From the NCBI GenBank assembly GCA_030149285.1, contig JASBRU010000005.1, forward strand, positions 124,001 through 188,000: a DNA stretch of 64,000 bases, in the 5' to 3' direction. Every line of letters starts with the position of its first letter. Position 1 is the first letter of the stretch. This DNA is from Flavobacteriales bacterium. Its GTDB lineage: Bacteria > Bacteroidota > Bacteroidia > Flavobacteriales > JASBRU01. A model generated the notes under the pieces. That model ran no database searches and had not been told where the DNA came from. It saw only the letters and a program-made list of their open reading frames with translations. Below are positions 36,264 through 45,510 of this stretch, piece after piece. Position numbers and translations under genes: made by a program.

Positions 36264-37216
36264 CCCAATTGCTCTAAAAAGGCATTTACGTTTTTCTCTA
36301 CTCTAGCTAATACCGAGCTTGATTCTGCTCTCTGAAAAGGCTCACCGATAATATGTTCGTACAGTTCAATATATCTTTCAGATACAGATTGTACGTACTC
36401 ATCAGTCATTTCAGGTACAGTTTGGCCTTCTTTACCTTGAAAACCATTTTCTATTAGCCATTGGCGTACAAACTCCTTAGACAATTGCTTTTGTTTATCT
36501 CCTGCGTCTTGTCTTTCTTCATAACCTTCTTTGTAAAAGTAACGAGAAGAGTCTGGTGTATGAATCTCATCAATTAAAATGATGTTACCGTCTTTATCCT
36601 TACCAAATTCATATTTGGTATCTACTAAAATTAAGCCGCGCTCAGCAGCAATTTCAGTACCTCTTTGGTATAATTTACGGGTATAGTCTTCTAATTGTAA
36701 ATAGTCTGCCTCAGATACAATTCCTTGTGAGATAATCTCTTCACGAGAAATATCCTCATCATGCCCTTCATGTGCCTTAGTAGTTGGCGTAATAATTGGC
36801 TCCGGAAACTTATCGTTTTCCTTCATACCCTCGGGCATTGATGCCCCGCAAACTGTTCTTTTTCCATCTCTGTACTCTCTCCAAGCATGACCCGATAAAT
36901 AGCCTCTAATTACCATTTCTACTTTAAAAGGCTCACATAATTTACCTACTGCTACAACAGGGTCTGGTGTACCTAATAACCAGTTAGGCACAATATCTGC
37001 CGTTTGCGCCATAAACTTAGCCGCAATTTGGTTTAGTACTTGTCCTTTGTAAGGAATCCCTTCGGGCAATACTACATCAAAAGCAGAGATACGGTCGGTA
37101 GCTACCATTACCAAATACTCATCTTTAATGTTGTATACTTCTCTTACCTTACCTCTGTATACCGATTTTTGATTTGGGAAATTAAAATCAGTTGTAGTTA
37201 TCGTTTCTAGGCTCAT
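36260..37216 (-). CDS. purC: Phosphoribosylaminoimidazole-succinocarboxamide synthase
   Basis: SAICAR synthase of de novo purine synthesis. Evidence: [21 protein letters not shown] opening, [37 protein letters not shown] and [20 protein letters not shown]. From the ATG at 37216 it is 318 aa, normal for the longer bacterial type. An upstream in-frame start at 37231 would lie inside phoH. It follows the phoH stop by one base. Confidence 0.96.
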   Translation of the reverse strand: MSLETITTTDFNFPNQKSVYRGKVREVYNIKDEYLVMVATDRISAFDVVLPEGIPYKGQVLNQIAAKFMAQTADIVPNWLLGTPDPVVAVGKLCEPFKVEMVIRGYLSGHAWREYRDGKRTVCGASMPEGMKENDKFPEPIITPTTKAHEGHDEDISREEIISQGIVSEADYLQLEDYTRKLYQRGTEIAAERGLILVDTKYEFGKDKDGNIILIDEIHTPDSSRYFYKEGYEERQDAGDKQKQLSKEFVRQWLIENGFQGKEGQTVPEMTDEYVQSVSERYIELYEHIIGEPFQRAESSSVLARVEKNVNAFLEQLG

Positions 37217-37217
37217 C

Positions 37218-38168
37218 TTACTTTTCTTCAAGAACTTTGTATGCGTTAATTATATCTTTTACTAATTTATGTCTAATCACATCCTTTTCATCTAGGTACA
37301 CAAAAGAAATACCTTTTACCTTTTTCAAAATCTTCATAGCATCACTCAAACCCGATTTTTGGTTTTTTGGTAAATCTATCTGTGTCTCATCTCCGGTAAC
37401 AATAAACTTTGCCGATTTCCCCATTCTTGTCAAAAACATTTTCATTTGAGAATGGGTAGTGTTTTGAGACTCGTCTAGTATTACAAAAGCGTTATCCAAG
37501 GTTCTGCCTCGCATAAATGCTAAGGGAGCAATTTGTATGACATTTGTTTCTAAATAATTTGTCAACTTTTCAGCAGGAATCATCTCACGCAAAGCATCAT
37601 ATAAAGGTTGCAAATAAGGATCTAATTTTTCCTTTAAATCTCCCGGTAAAAAACCAAGGTTCTCCCCTGCTTCTACAGCAGGTCTGGTTAAAATTATACG
37701 GCGTACTTCTCTGTTTTTTAATGCTCTAACAGCCAATGCAACAGCTGTATATGTTTTTCCGGTACCTGCAGGCCCTATGGCAAAAAGCATATCATTTTCA
37801 TTAATAGCCGTAACCATTTTGCGTTGGTTTACGGTACGTGCCTTTACCAATCTGCCACTAGTACCATGCACCAATACATCATCTGCGCTAATAGGGGTTT
37901 TTAATGTATCCTCATTATCCTCCAGCATAATGCGCTCTATATTCCCTTCTGTAAGCTGGTTATACCTGTTCAGGTGATTCATCATCAGGCTTAGCTTGTT
38001 CTCAAAAGAAGCTATAATCTCTTCTTCGCCCATTACCTTTAGGGTATCACCTCTGGCTATAATTTTCAGTTTTGGGAAGTATTTCTTTATCAAATCAAGC
38101 TTTACGTTATGAGAGCCATAAAGTTCAACAGGATTAATATCTTCTAACTGAATTGTTTTCTCGTTCAA
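37218..38168 (-). CDS. phoH: PhoH family ATPase
   Basis: A 316-aa PhoH-like P-loop NTPase, cytoplasmic, thought to act in RNA metabolism. Walker [19 protein letters not shown] near residue 130, the [22 protein letters not shown] motif in two parts, and [24 protein letters not shown] (Walker B) are standard. The start is TTG at 38168; the product then opens (M)[17 protein letters not shown] as relatives do, while the next ATG would remove the KH-like N-terminal domain. Precedes purC directly. Confidence 0.92.
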   Translation of the reverse strand: MNEKTIQLEDINPVELYGSHNVKLDLIKKYFPKLKIIARGDTLKVMGEEEIIASFENKLSLMMNHLNRYNQLTEGNIERIMLEDNEDTLKTPISADDVLVHGTSGRLVKARTVNQRKMVTAINENDMLFAIGPAGTGKTYTAVALAVRALKNREVRRIILTRPAVEAGENLGFLPGDLKEKLDPYLQPLYDALREMIPAEKLTNYLETNVIQIAPLAFMRGRTLDNAFVILDESQNTTHSQMKMFLTRMGKSAKFIVTGDETQIDLPKNQKSGLSDAMKILKKVKGISFVYLDEKDVIRHKLVKDIINAYKVLEEK

Positions 38169-38231
38169 ATGCGCTTAATTTTCTTGTTAATAACCCGTTA
38201 TTGGGTTGCAAAAGCTAAGTAAAATATTCTG

Positions 38232-38239
38232 TACTTTTG
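38232..38239 (+). promoter_or_regulatory. -7 box TACTTTTG of the SAM hydrolase gene
   Basis: TAnnTTTG match in the 131-base divergent region between phoH and the SAM hydrolase, 60 bases before its ATG. A TTG (38206-38208) lies 23 bases upstream, longer than usual. Confidence 0.45.
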
Positions 38240-38299
38240 AGCTTACAAAATAACAAATTTCCCTTGTAAGTTTCTACAAATAGACTTGTAAAATAAAGC

Positions 38300-39109
38300 A
38301 TGCCAATAATAACGCTAACAACAGATTTTGGAACCAAAGATTATTTTGCCGCAGCGGTAAAAGGAGCCATTTATAGCGATTTAGGTGAGAATGCTAATAT
38401 TGTAGATATATCGCACAGTATACAGCCTTTTCACATTAACCAAGGGGCTTATGTGCTAAAGAATGCTTACCCCTATTTTCCAACAGGCACTATACATATT
38501 ATTGGTATTGATTCTGAGCTTGATGACAGTAATGCACATATAGCGGCACAAATACGCGGGCATTATTTTATTGGTGCTGATAACGGTATTATATCTATAC
38601 TTACTAATGAGGTAAAAGCTGATAAGTTGGTACAACTCAATATCAACTCTGATACAGATTGTGATACCTTTTCTACCAAAGATATTTTTGTAAAAGCAGC
38701 CAGCCACTTGGCACGTGGCGGTACTATGGAGGTAATAGGGAAACCTATTACAGAACTAAAAGAGGTAAAAGGATTAAATCCAACTGTTACCGATAACAAA
38801 TACATAAAGGGAAGTGTAATTTACATTGACCATTTTGGCAACTTGGTTACCAACATTACTAAAAAGCAGTACAGAGAGGTTGGTAAAACAAGAGATTTTG
38901 AAATTTTATTACCCAGAAACTATCGCATTAATAAGCTGAATAGAACCTATAATGAAACGAAGAAAGAAGGAGAAAAATTAGCTCTTTTTAATTCTGCGGG
39001 GCATTTAGAGATTGCTATTTATAAAAGCGATGGATACAATATTGGTGGAGCAGCATCGTTGCTAGGTATTAAGGTGCAAGACCCTATAACAATTGAGTTT
39101 AAACCTTAA
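38300..39109 (+). CDS. SAM hydroxide adenosyltransferase (DUF62) family protein
   Basis: A 269-aa protein of the DUF62 group, which hydrolyses S-adenosylmethionine to adenosine and methionine and is related to fluorinase/chlorinase. ITLTTDFGTKDYFAAAVKGAI holds the conserved Asp, NQGAYVLKNAYPYFPTGTIH and GHYFIGADNGIISIL line the active site, and IDHFGNLVTNITK is in the C-terminal domain. Divergent from phoH. No halogenase-specific features can be called. Confidence 0.9.
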   Translation: MPIITLTTDFGTKDYFAAAVKGAIYSDLGENANIVDISHSIQPFHINQGAYVLKNAYPYFPTGTIHIIGIDSELDDSNAHIAAQIRGHYFIGADNGIISILTNEVKADKLVQLNINSDTDCDTFSTKDIFVKAASHLARGGTMEVIGKPITELKEVKGLNPTVTDNKYIKGSVIYIDHFGNLVTNITKKQYREVGKTRDFEILLPRNYRINKLNRTYNETKKEGEKLALFNSAGHLEIAIYKSDGYNIGGAASLLGIKVQDPITIEFKP

Positions 39110-39123
39110 TATATCATATAAGA

Positions 39124-39651
39124 ATGAGACAGTGTATAATTTATTTTTTCTTTCTTTTTTTTATCTCCTGTATTAACTCAAACGACCTAACTCATAAAGA
39201 GACAAAATCATATATTGATGCTGAGAGTTTTATTCTTTCAAGTGAGTATAAAACATCAAATTTAAAAGAGGTAATTCCTAACTCGATTATCAAATACTTA
39301 AGTGATTTTGAAGGGAGTCCATTTGAAATAGGTGATATTACCGAGGTAGATAAAATCAGCTTTACTGATTATAGATTTGATTGGATGAAATATATTAAGG
39401 GGTTAAATCGCGTTCTTTACGATGATACTCACTATTTAATTGTCTATGTAGTTGGGGGAGTAGGAGTACATTATGTAATAGATTATTTTTTTATTAGTGA
39501 TGTTAAACAACAATTTATACATACTCGATATAGGACATCAACCTCTATTGAAGAAATGGATGGTTTAATAGAATATTTGAGTAACAGCCCTTATATTGAC
39601 ACTACTCATAGTATGAATTATGGTTTATATGAAAAAAGATTTCAGCAATAA
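39124..39651 (+). CDS. Hypothetical lipoprotein, 175 aa
   Basis: The first 16 residues (RQCIIYFFFLFFISC) make a strongly hydrophobic signal with a lipobox-like ISC, so an envelope lipoprotein is likely. The remainder is soluble with a hydrophobic strand LIVYVVGGVGVHYVIDYFF near residue 105. No named family. The codon use is more A/T-rich than the flanking gld genes. It stands between the SAM hydrolase and a monooxygenase-like gene, with short gaps on both sides. Confidence 0.65.
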   Translation: MRQCIIYFFFLFFISCINSNDLTHKETKSYIDAESFILSSEYKTSNLKEVIPNSIIKYLSDFEGSPFEIGDITEVDKISFTDYRFDWMKYIKGLNRVLYDDTHYLIVYVVGGVGVHYVIDYFFISDVKQQFIHTRYRTSTSIEEMDGLIEYLSNSPYIDTTHSMNYGLYEKRFQQ

Positions 39652-39663
39652 TATGTAATAAAA

Positions 39664-39957
39664 ATGGTTGTAAGAATTGTGAAAATGACCTTTGAAAAAG
39701 ACAAGGTCGATGATTTTTTATCCATATTTGCAGCCTCAAAGGCATTAATAAGAGCATCTGAAGGTTGTAAGCACTTAGAGTTGTGGCAAGAGAAGAAAGA
39801 TGGAAACATCTTTTTTACCTATAGCCATTGGGATGATGAATCTTATTTGGAAAAGTACCGACATTCTGCTTTATTTGCGGATGTTTGGGCAAAAACCAAA
39901 GCCCTTTTTGCCGATAAACCCGAGGCTTGGACTGTATTGAAAAAAGAAGAAGCATAA
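39664..39957 (+). CDS. Antibiotic biosynthesis monooxygenase (ABM) domain protein
   Basis: A 97-aa dimeric alpha/beta-barrel ABM-domain protein (YgiN/LsrG-like). VRIVKMTFEKDKVDDFLSIF opens it, then CKHLELWQEKKDGNIFFTYS and HWDDESYLEKYRHSALFAD, the segment with the conserved Trp and His. Members act as small oxygenases or isomerases without cofactor; the substrate is unknown. Just one base separates it from gldF, so it may be read with the gld genes. Confidence 0.87.
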   Translation: MVVRIVKMTFEKDKVDDFLSIFAASKALIRASEGCKHLELWQEKKDGNIFFTYSHWDDESYLEKYRHSALFADVWAKTKALFADKPEAWTVLKKEEA

Positions 39958-39958
39958 C

Positions 39959-40690
39959 ATGTTTGCATTACTAAAGAAGGAAATACAAAGCTTTTTAAAC
40001 TCTCTTACCGGATACCTGGTAATTGTAGTTTTTTTGCTGATTAACAGCCTTTTTTTATGGTTAATGACTAACGATATGAATATTTTGGAGGGAGGCTACT
40101 CTAGTATAGATAGCTTATTTATTATCTCTCCATGGGTGTTTATGTTTTTAATACCCGCCATTACCATGAGGATGTTTGCCGATGAAAAAAAGGCAGGAAC
40201 ATTAGAGCTGTTAATTACTCGCCCACTTACAGATTTACAAATTATACTGGCTAAGTACTTTGCCGGGGTTGTATTGGTTATTCTATCACTAATACCTACC
40301 CTTATTTACTATATATCTGTGTATTACTTAGGTAACCCCGTGGGTAATATAGATAGTGGTGGAACATTTGGTTCATACATTGGTCTACTGCTACTAGGGG
40401 CATCTTATGTTGCAATAGGTTTGTTTGCCTCTTCATTAACAGACAATCAAATCGTATCATTTATTATCTCTATGATACTTTGTTTTATCATGTTTTACTT
40501 ATTTGATCAAGTTGCCTCTTTTAAAGCATTTGAAGGGATTGACTATATCATCTTGAAGTTTGGTATTAATGAGCATTTCAACTCATTAAGCAGAGGAGTT
40601 ATAGATAGTAGAGACTTACTATACTTTGGTAGCCTTATTGGCTTTTTCATTTTACTCACTAAAATTCGTTTAGAAAGCAGAAAGTGGTAA
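39959..40690 (+). CDS. gldF: Gliding-motility ABC transporter permease GldF
   Basis: A 243-aa six-helix ABC-2 permease required, with GldA and GldG, for gliding in Flavobacterium johnsoniae. Seen: FALLKKEIQSFLNSLTGYLV opening, PWVFMFLIPAITMRMFADE and the coupling helix KKAGTLELLITRPLTDLQII. Helices run through IVVFLLINSLFLWLM, YFAGVVLVILSLIPTLIYY and IVSFIISMILCFIMFYLF. It overlaps gldG by one base (TAATG). A GldA ATPase is not adjacent. Confidence 0.93.
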   Translation: MFALLKKEIQSFLNSLTGYLVIVVFLLINSLFLWLMTNDMNILEGGYSSIDSLFIISPWVFMFLIPAITMRMFADEKKAGTLELLITRPLTDLQIILAKYFAGVVLVILSLIPTLIYYISVYYLGNPVGNIDSGGTFGSYIGLLLLGASYVAIGLFASSLTDNQIVSFIISMILCFIMFYLFDQVASFKAFEGIDYIILKFGINEHFNSLSRGVIDSRDLLYFGSLIGFFILLTKIRLESRKW

Positions 40691-42402
40691 TGAATAAAAA
40701 AAGAAAAGACATATTAAAATTGTTGGTAGCACTTATAATTGTAGTGCTTTTAAACATTATTGGTTCTTACTCATTTTTCAGACTAGATTTAACCTCTGAA
40801 AAACGCTATACCCTATCTGATGCAACCAAAGGTTTATTAGAAAACCTAGATGAAACTGTATACTTTAAAGTATACCTAGAGGGCGATTTAAACCCGGGCT
40901 TTAAAAGACTTAGAGATGAAACCAAGCAAATGCTTAATGAGTTTAGAGCTTATAGCTCTAATGTAGAGTTTGATTTCATAAACCCCTCTGAAAACCCAAG
41001 TAAAAAGGATAGAGAAAATATATACAAGCAACTACAAACCAAAGGCTTAAACCCTATACAAATAGAGCAAGAAGGAAATGACGGTACTTCTTACCAAGTA
41101 TTGTTCCCAGGTGCATTAATAGCCTACGGAGAGGGAAGCGAGTTTCCTGTACAGTTACTGAATAGTCAAATTGGTGTTGACCCTGAGATTCAGTTAAACA
41201 GTTCTATACAAAACTTAGAGTATGCACTGGCTAATAGTATAAGAAGGGTTTCTACCAAGAACAGAAAGAAGATAGCTTTCTTAGAAGGTAATGGCGAGCT
41301 AGAGTCTAAGTATGTTGCTGACATGATGCGAACATTGTCTGAAAACTACAGAGTATCTAGGTTTGATATTAGAGAGTTTAAGTCTGACTCTACAGGCACC
41401 CAATTATCTATTGCAGAGCAACAACAACGCTTAAACCTAAACGACTTAATAATTATTGCCAAGCCTACTGAAGCCTTCAGCGATTTAGACAGATACCTGA
41501 TTGACCAATATATAATGAATGGCGGAAAAGCCATTTGGTTGATAGATGCAGTACGCGCATCTATGGATAGCTTACAAGTACAACCTGAGTTTTTGGCACT
41601 ACCTCAAATAAATGATTTAAACATAACAGATATGTTGTTTAAATATGGGGTACGCTTAAATGGTAATTTAATTCAGGATTTAACAGCTGCATCTGTAAAT
41701 GATCAGCGTAGAACTCGTCCATGGGTATACTTCCCTGCAATATTACCTGTTGTAAAACACCCTATTACCAAAAACTTAAACGCAATAAAGCTAGAGTTTC
41801 CGAGTACATTAGACACCCTTAAGTCTCCTAATATTCGTAAAGAAATACTGTTAAAATCATCTCCATTTAGTAGACGATTGGTTACCCCTACCCTTGTTAG
41901 TTTAAGGGACTTATACCAACCACCGTCAAGAGATTTATTTAGAGAGCAATTTTTGCCGGTAGGTGTATTACTTGAGGGTACTTTTGAATCGGTTTACAAA
42001 GGGCGTATTAAACCAAAGATTGATGGTATTAATTATTACGATGAATCTAAAAAAGAAACTCAGATGATTGTTATTGCCGACGGCGATATCATCAAAAACC
42101 AAATAAACCTTATTGTACCGGATTATCCTAAAGGCAACCCACTACCACTTGGCTACGACCAATTTACCGGTACTGAATTTGGGAATAAAGACTTTATGCT
42201 AAATGCTATTGATTATATGCTTGATGATACCAATCTTATCAGTATACGATCTAGAGATATTGTATTACGATTACTAAATAAGCCTGAAGCTTTGAACAAT
42301 AAAGTAAAATGGCAGTTGATTAATACTTTAGCACCTATATTATTAATTATCTTATTAGGGGTAATTAAACTTTGGCTACGAAAACGAAAATATGCTAGAT
42401 GA
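40690..42402 (+). CDS. gldG: Gliding-motility ABC transporter protein GldG
   Basis: A 570-aa inner-membrane-anchored protein: one N-terminal helix (LLVALIIVVLLNIIGSYSF), a large periplasmic domain of the ABC-transporter-associated auxiliary type (YFKVYLEGDLNPGFKRLRDE, KIAFLEGNGELESKYVADMM, IVIADGDIIKNQ), and a C-terminal helix (LINTLAPILLIILLGVIKL). The ATG at 40690 overlaps the gldF stop; a GTG two codons earlier is possible. Works with GldF. Confidence 0.93.
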   Translation: MNKKRKDILKLLVALIIVVLLNIIGSYSFFRLDLTSEKRYTLSDATKGLLENLDETVYFKVYLEGDLNPGFKRLRDETKQMLNEFRAYSSNVEFDFINPSENPSKKDRENIYKQLQTKGLNPIQIEQEGNDGTSYQVLFPGALIAYGEGSEFPVQLLNSQIGVDPEIQLNSSIQNLEYALANSIRRVSTKNRKKIAFLEGNGELESKYVADMMRTLSENYRVSRFDIREFKSDSTGTQLSIAEQQQRLNLNDLIIIAKPTEAFSDLDRYLIDQYIMNGGKAIWLIDAVRASMDSLQVQPEFLALPQINDLNITDMLFKYGVRLNGNLIQDLTAASVNDQRRTRPWVYFPAILPVVKHPITKNLNAIKLEFPSTLDTLKSPNIRKEILLKSSPFSRRLVTPTLVSLRDLYQPPSRDLFREQFLPVGVLLEGTFESVYKGRIKPKIDGINYYDESKKETQMIVIADGDIIKNQINLIVPDYPKGNPLPLGYDQFTGTEFGNKDFMLNAIDYMLDDTNLISIRSRDIVLRLLNKPEALNNKVKWQLINTLAPILLIILLGVIKLWLRKRKYAR

Positions 42403-43427
42403 TGAAAAATAAATGGACACTATACCTCCTCTTAATACTTGCTTTAAGTGGATTAGCTTATTGGCTTTCTATAAAAGATGATAGCACAGGTACTTCTAGT
42501 GAAGACAGAAAACAAGACTATGATTTTGCTGTACAAGACACCGCTAGTATTGATAAGATTGTATTATCAGATAAATCTCCTAGCACTGTTACCCTAGAGC
42601 GTAATGAAAATGGCGTATGGATGGTTAATGGTAAATATGAGGCAAGAAGAAGCTCTATAAAGTATTTACTGGAGACGCTGTATGATGTACAAATGAAAAG
42701 CTTTATTCCTAAATCGGCTCATCAGACTGTAATTAAAAGAATGGCTGTATCTCGTATAGAAGTTGAAGTATATACAAATGGAGAGCTTAACAAAACACTG
42801 TTTGTGGGTTTAGATACCCAAGACCAATTAGGCACATATATGATGCTTAAAAATGCTTCTGAGCCATTTATTACTCATATAGAAGGTTTTAATGGATACT
42901 TAACTAGTCGTTTTTTTACAAAAGAACACTTATGGAGAGACCGAGCAATTGCAAGAATTGCTAGTAATAACTTAGCTAGAGTAGAAATTTTATATGCTGA
43001 TTCATTACAAGCTTCATTTAATTTAACATTTGATGAGGATAATACCCCTACAATGGTAAACCCCGAAACTAATGCACCTATTAACTTTAGCACACCTAAA
43101 GTAAACAAGTATAAAGCCGCATTTAAAAATGTAAGTTATGAAGGCTTAATTACACCCGAAGATGCTATTTGGGCTAAAAAAGACTCTATTATCAACTCTC
43201 TTCCTGTAATGGAAATAAAAATAGAGAGTAAAGATGGAGAGAAACACCAAATACTGGCCTTTAGAAAAGAAGCTACAGAAGAAACAAAAGCAATGTTTGA
43301 AAACGAAGAATTGGCTTATGATCCTAGCCGAATGTACGCACTTGTAGACAACAAAGAATTTGTATTAATTCAGTTTTTTGGCTTGCAACATGTACTTAAA
43401 CCAGCCAGATGGTTTGCACCTGAATAA
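42399..43427 (+). CDS. DUF4340 domain membrane-anchored protein
   Basis: A 342-aa protein with one N-terminal membrane anchor (WTLYLLLILALSGLAYWLS) and a periplasmic DUF4340-type domain: DTASIDKIVLSDKSPSTVTL, ENGVWMVNGKYEARRSSIKY and FTKEHLWRDRAIARI. DUF4340 proteins often follow GldG-like ABC proteins, and here the ATG overlaps the gldG stop by four bases. That argues for a shared envelope complex. Molecular function is unknown. Confidence 0.85.
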   Translation: MMKNKWTLYLLLILALSGLAYWLSIKDDSTGTSSEDRKQDYDFAVQDTASIDKIVLSDKSPSTVTLERNENGVWMVNGKYEARRSSIKYLLETLYDVQMKSFIPKSAHQTVIKRMAVSRIEVEVYTNGELNKTLFVGLDTQDQLGTYMMLKNASEPFITHIEGFNGYLTSRFFTKEHLWRDRAIARIASNNLARVEILYADSLQASFNLTFDEDNTPTMVNPETNAPINFSTPKVNKYKAAFKNVSYEGLITPEDAIWAKKDSIINSLPVMEIKIESKDGEKHQILAFRKEATEETKAMFENEELAYDPSRMYALVDNKEFVLIQFFGLQHVLKPARWFAPE

Positions 43428-43478
43428 GTTGTTAAAAAGTAGTTAAAAATATTCCTGTAAATCGCCTTTCAAATACTA

Positions 43479-43499
43479 TATATTTGTTCTTTGAGAACA
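43479..43499 (+). promoter_or_regulatory. dnaN: -7 box TATATTTG of dnaN with overlapping TGTTCT-N3-AGAACA repeat
   Basis: The -7 box is 43479-43486. Beginning on its last two bases, TGTTCT (43485-43490) and AGAACA (43494-43499) form a 6-bp inverted repeat around the expected transcription start. The dnaN ATG is at 43513. Confidence 0.5.
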
Positions 43500-43512
43500 T
43501 AATAAAAGGCAT

Positions 43513-44634
43513 ATGAAATTCATTGTTTCTAGTACAAAATTACTTAGAGAATTACAGACACTTATTGGTGTTGTAAATAGCAGCAATACCCTACCTATAT
43601 TAGATAATTTTTTGTTTGAACTGAATGATAATTCACTTACCATTTCAGCGTCAGACTTAGAAACAACTATGTCATCAACTATAGATATAGAGTCGGGAGA
43701 ATCTGGTGTAGCAGCTATACCAGCTAAATTATTGCTAGATACCTTAAAAACGTTTCCTGAGCAACCACTTACTTTTATCTTAGATGAAAGCGAACATAGT
43801 GTAGAAATTAACTCTGACCATGGTAAGTATGCATTGGCATTTTTAAACGGTGATGAGTTTCCAAAGGCACAACAATTAGAAGACCCTAGTAAAGTTACTA
43901 TACCATCAGAAGTATTGGCAACAGCTGTGCATAAAACAATTTTTGCCACTGGTAATGATGAGTTAAGACCTGTTATGACAGGTGTTTTCTTCCAGCTAAA
44001 CTCAGAGAGCCTAACTTTTGTAGCTACAGATGCTCATAAATTGGTTAGATATACTCGTACTGATATGCAATCTCAGCAATCAGCAGAGTTTATTATGCCT
44101 AAAAAGCCTTTAAACTTATTAAAGAGTATTTTGGGTTCAACTGCTACAGATGTTACAGTTGAGTACAACGAAACCTCTGCTCGCTTTGGGTTTAATAATA
44201 TTGTTTTAACCTCAAGGTTAATAGATGGTAAGTATCCAAACTACGATGCTGTTATACCAAAAGAAAACCCTAATAAATTAACGATAGATAGAAACTCATT
44301 ACTAAACTCAGTAAAAAGGGTTTCTATTTTCTCTAATAAAACTACACACCAAATACGCTTAAAAATTGCAGGTACAGAGTTACAAATCTCTGCAGAAGAC
44401 TTAGATTTTGCCAATAAAGCTGATGAAAGACTTACTTGCGATTACAATGGCGGGGATATGGAAATTGGTTTCAACTCTCGTTTCTTACAAGAAATGCTAA
44501 GCAACTTAGAGTCTGAAAACATTACCTTAGAAATGTCTGCACCAAACAGAGCAGGTATATTAGTACCAGCAGACGGACTAGAGGACGGCGAAGATGTTTT
44601 GATGTTGGTAATGCCTGTAATGCTTAACAGCTAG
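43513..44634 (+). CDS. dnaN: DNA polymerase III subunit beta (sliding clamp)
   Basis: Ring-shaped processivity clamp for replication, 373 aa. KFIVSSTKLLRELQTLIGVV opens domain I with STKLL and NTLPILDNFLFEL; domain III ends with VLMLVMPVMLNS, corresponding to the usual VIMPMR-type tail. It follows gldF-gldG-DUF4340, an order seen in Flavobacteriia. It is not next to dnaA or an origin-like array, so no replication origin is called here. Confidence 0.96.
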   Translation: MKFIVSSTKLLRELQTLIGVVNSSNTLPILDNFLFELNDNSLTISASDLETTMSSTIDIESGESGVAAIPAKLLLDTLKTFPEQPLTFILDESEHSVEINSDHGKYALAFLNGDEFPKAQQLEDPSKVTIPSEVLATAVHKTIFATGNDELRPVMTGVFFQLNSESLTFVATDAHKLVRYTRTDMQSQQSAEFIMPKKPLNLLKSILGSTATDVTVEYNETSARFGFNNIVLTSRLIDGKYPNYDAVIPKENPNKLTIDRNSLLNSVKRVSIFSNKTTHQIRLKIAGTELQISAEDLDFANKADERLTCDYNGGDMEIGFNSRFLQEMLSNLESENITLEMSAPNRAGILVPADGLEDGEDVLMLVMPVMLNS

Positions 44635-44635
44635 G

Positions 44636-44641
44636 AAGGAG
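44636..44641 (+). promoter_or_regulatory. Unusually strong Shine-Dalgarno (AAGGAG) before the phosphatase gene
   Basis: AAGGAG ends 8 bases before the ATG at 44650, inside GGAAGGAGAG. Other starts in this window lack such a site, as is normal for Bacteroidota. Confidence 0.6.
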
Positions 44642-44649
44642 AGTTACTG

Positions 44650-45300
44650 ATGCCTGTAAAAGATACTCGCAACCTTTTTATCGTGGGCGACGTTCACGGG
44701 TGTTATTATACTTTTAAAAAACTCATCAAAGAGCATTGGGATAAAGACAATGAAATTTTAATCCAAGTGGGAGATCTTATCAATAAAGGTCCCCACTCTG
44801 GAAAATCTCTGTTATTTGCCCGAAAACTAAGTAAAGAGTATCCTAAATTCACATACTTTATCAAAGGTAATCATGAGCATTACCTACTCACAAATCATGA
44901 TAAATTTCCTGCAAACAAGCTCTATAAAGAGCTTAAGAAAGAAGATATAACCTACGAAAAAGCCTTAAAGTGGATTAGAAAAATGCCTCTTTCATGGCAA
45001 AACGATGATGTATTGGTTACACATGCAGGTATTGCACTAAATACAAACACTCCTTATCAAGAATCTAATATTAGGGGGGTTCTTTTCAACAGATCTCCAT
45101 TAAAAAACGTAGGTAAAGTTCAGGTAATAGGACATAGTGTTGTAAAAGATGGAAAACCTATTTATTACCATAAATCAAACTCATGGAACATAGACACCGG
45201 TGCTTATTTAGGAATTTGTTTAACAGGCATTAAGCTCAGTTATACTGGCGAATTACTAAAAATCATCAGCTTACCTACCTCTAAAAAAGACAAGCTATAA
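44650..45300 (+). CDS. Metallophosphoesterase / PP1-like serine-threonine phosphatase
   Basis: A 216-aa calcineurin-like phosphoesterase of the PrpE/bacteriophage lambda phosphatase type. All metal motifs are present: FIVGDVHGCYYTFKKLI (GDxHG), VGDLINKGPHSGKS (GDxxxxGP), FIKGNHEHYLL (GNHE), VTHAGIALNTN and IGHSVV. Possible activities are Ser/Thr protein dephosphorylation or Ap4A hydrolysis; sequence does not decide. It lies 15 bases behind dnaN and has an unusual Shine-Dalgarno. Confidence 0.9.
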   Translation: MPVKDTRNLFIVGDVHGCYYTFKKLIKEHWDKDNEILIQVGDLINKGPHSGKSLLFARKLSKEYPKFTYFIKGNHEHYLLTNHDKFPANKLYKELKKEDITYEKALKWIRKMPLSWQNDDVLVTHAGIALNTNTPYQESNIRGVLFNRSPLKNVGKVQVIGHSVVKDGKPIYYHKSNSWNIDTGAYLGICLTGIKLSYTGELLKIISLPTSKKDKL

Positions 45301-45510
45301 TTTTTTTGGCACAAAGATTGTTTTGCTTGAGACAAGACTATTTAATTGTTGTTAAATAACTAATAACCAGTACTTATTAACAATTGTTTTGTAGTAAGTT
45401 ATCAGGCTTAAAGTATTATTTATATAAAATATACTATAAATTTAGTTCTGGTAGAGAAAAGCGGATGCCGAAAAGCTAAAAGAGTAGGCAAAAATTTATT
45501 CATTTATATC
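45301..45510 (+). other. 210-base AT-rich intergenic region before the OmpX-like gene
   Basis: No gene is visible. It holds several imperfect dyads, such as TTGTTAA (near 45350) with TTAACAA (near 45379), and a run GTATTATTTATATAAAATATACTA in two parts that could contain a promoter, although no exact TAnnTTTG box is found. The last 60 bases may form the leader of the porin gene. Confidence 0.4.

Noticed and set aside
43428-43512. Replication origin near dnaN
   Set aside because: No DnaA-box cluster, no dnaA gene; dnaN sits with gldFG as in other Flavobacteriia without an origin.
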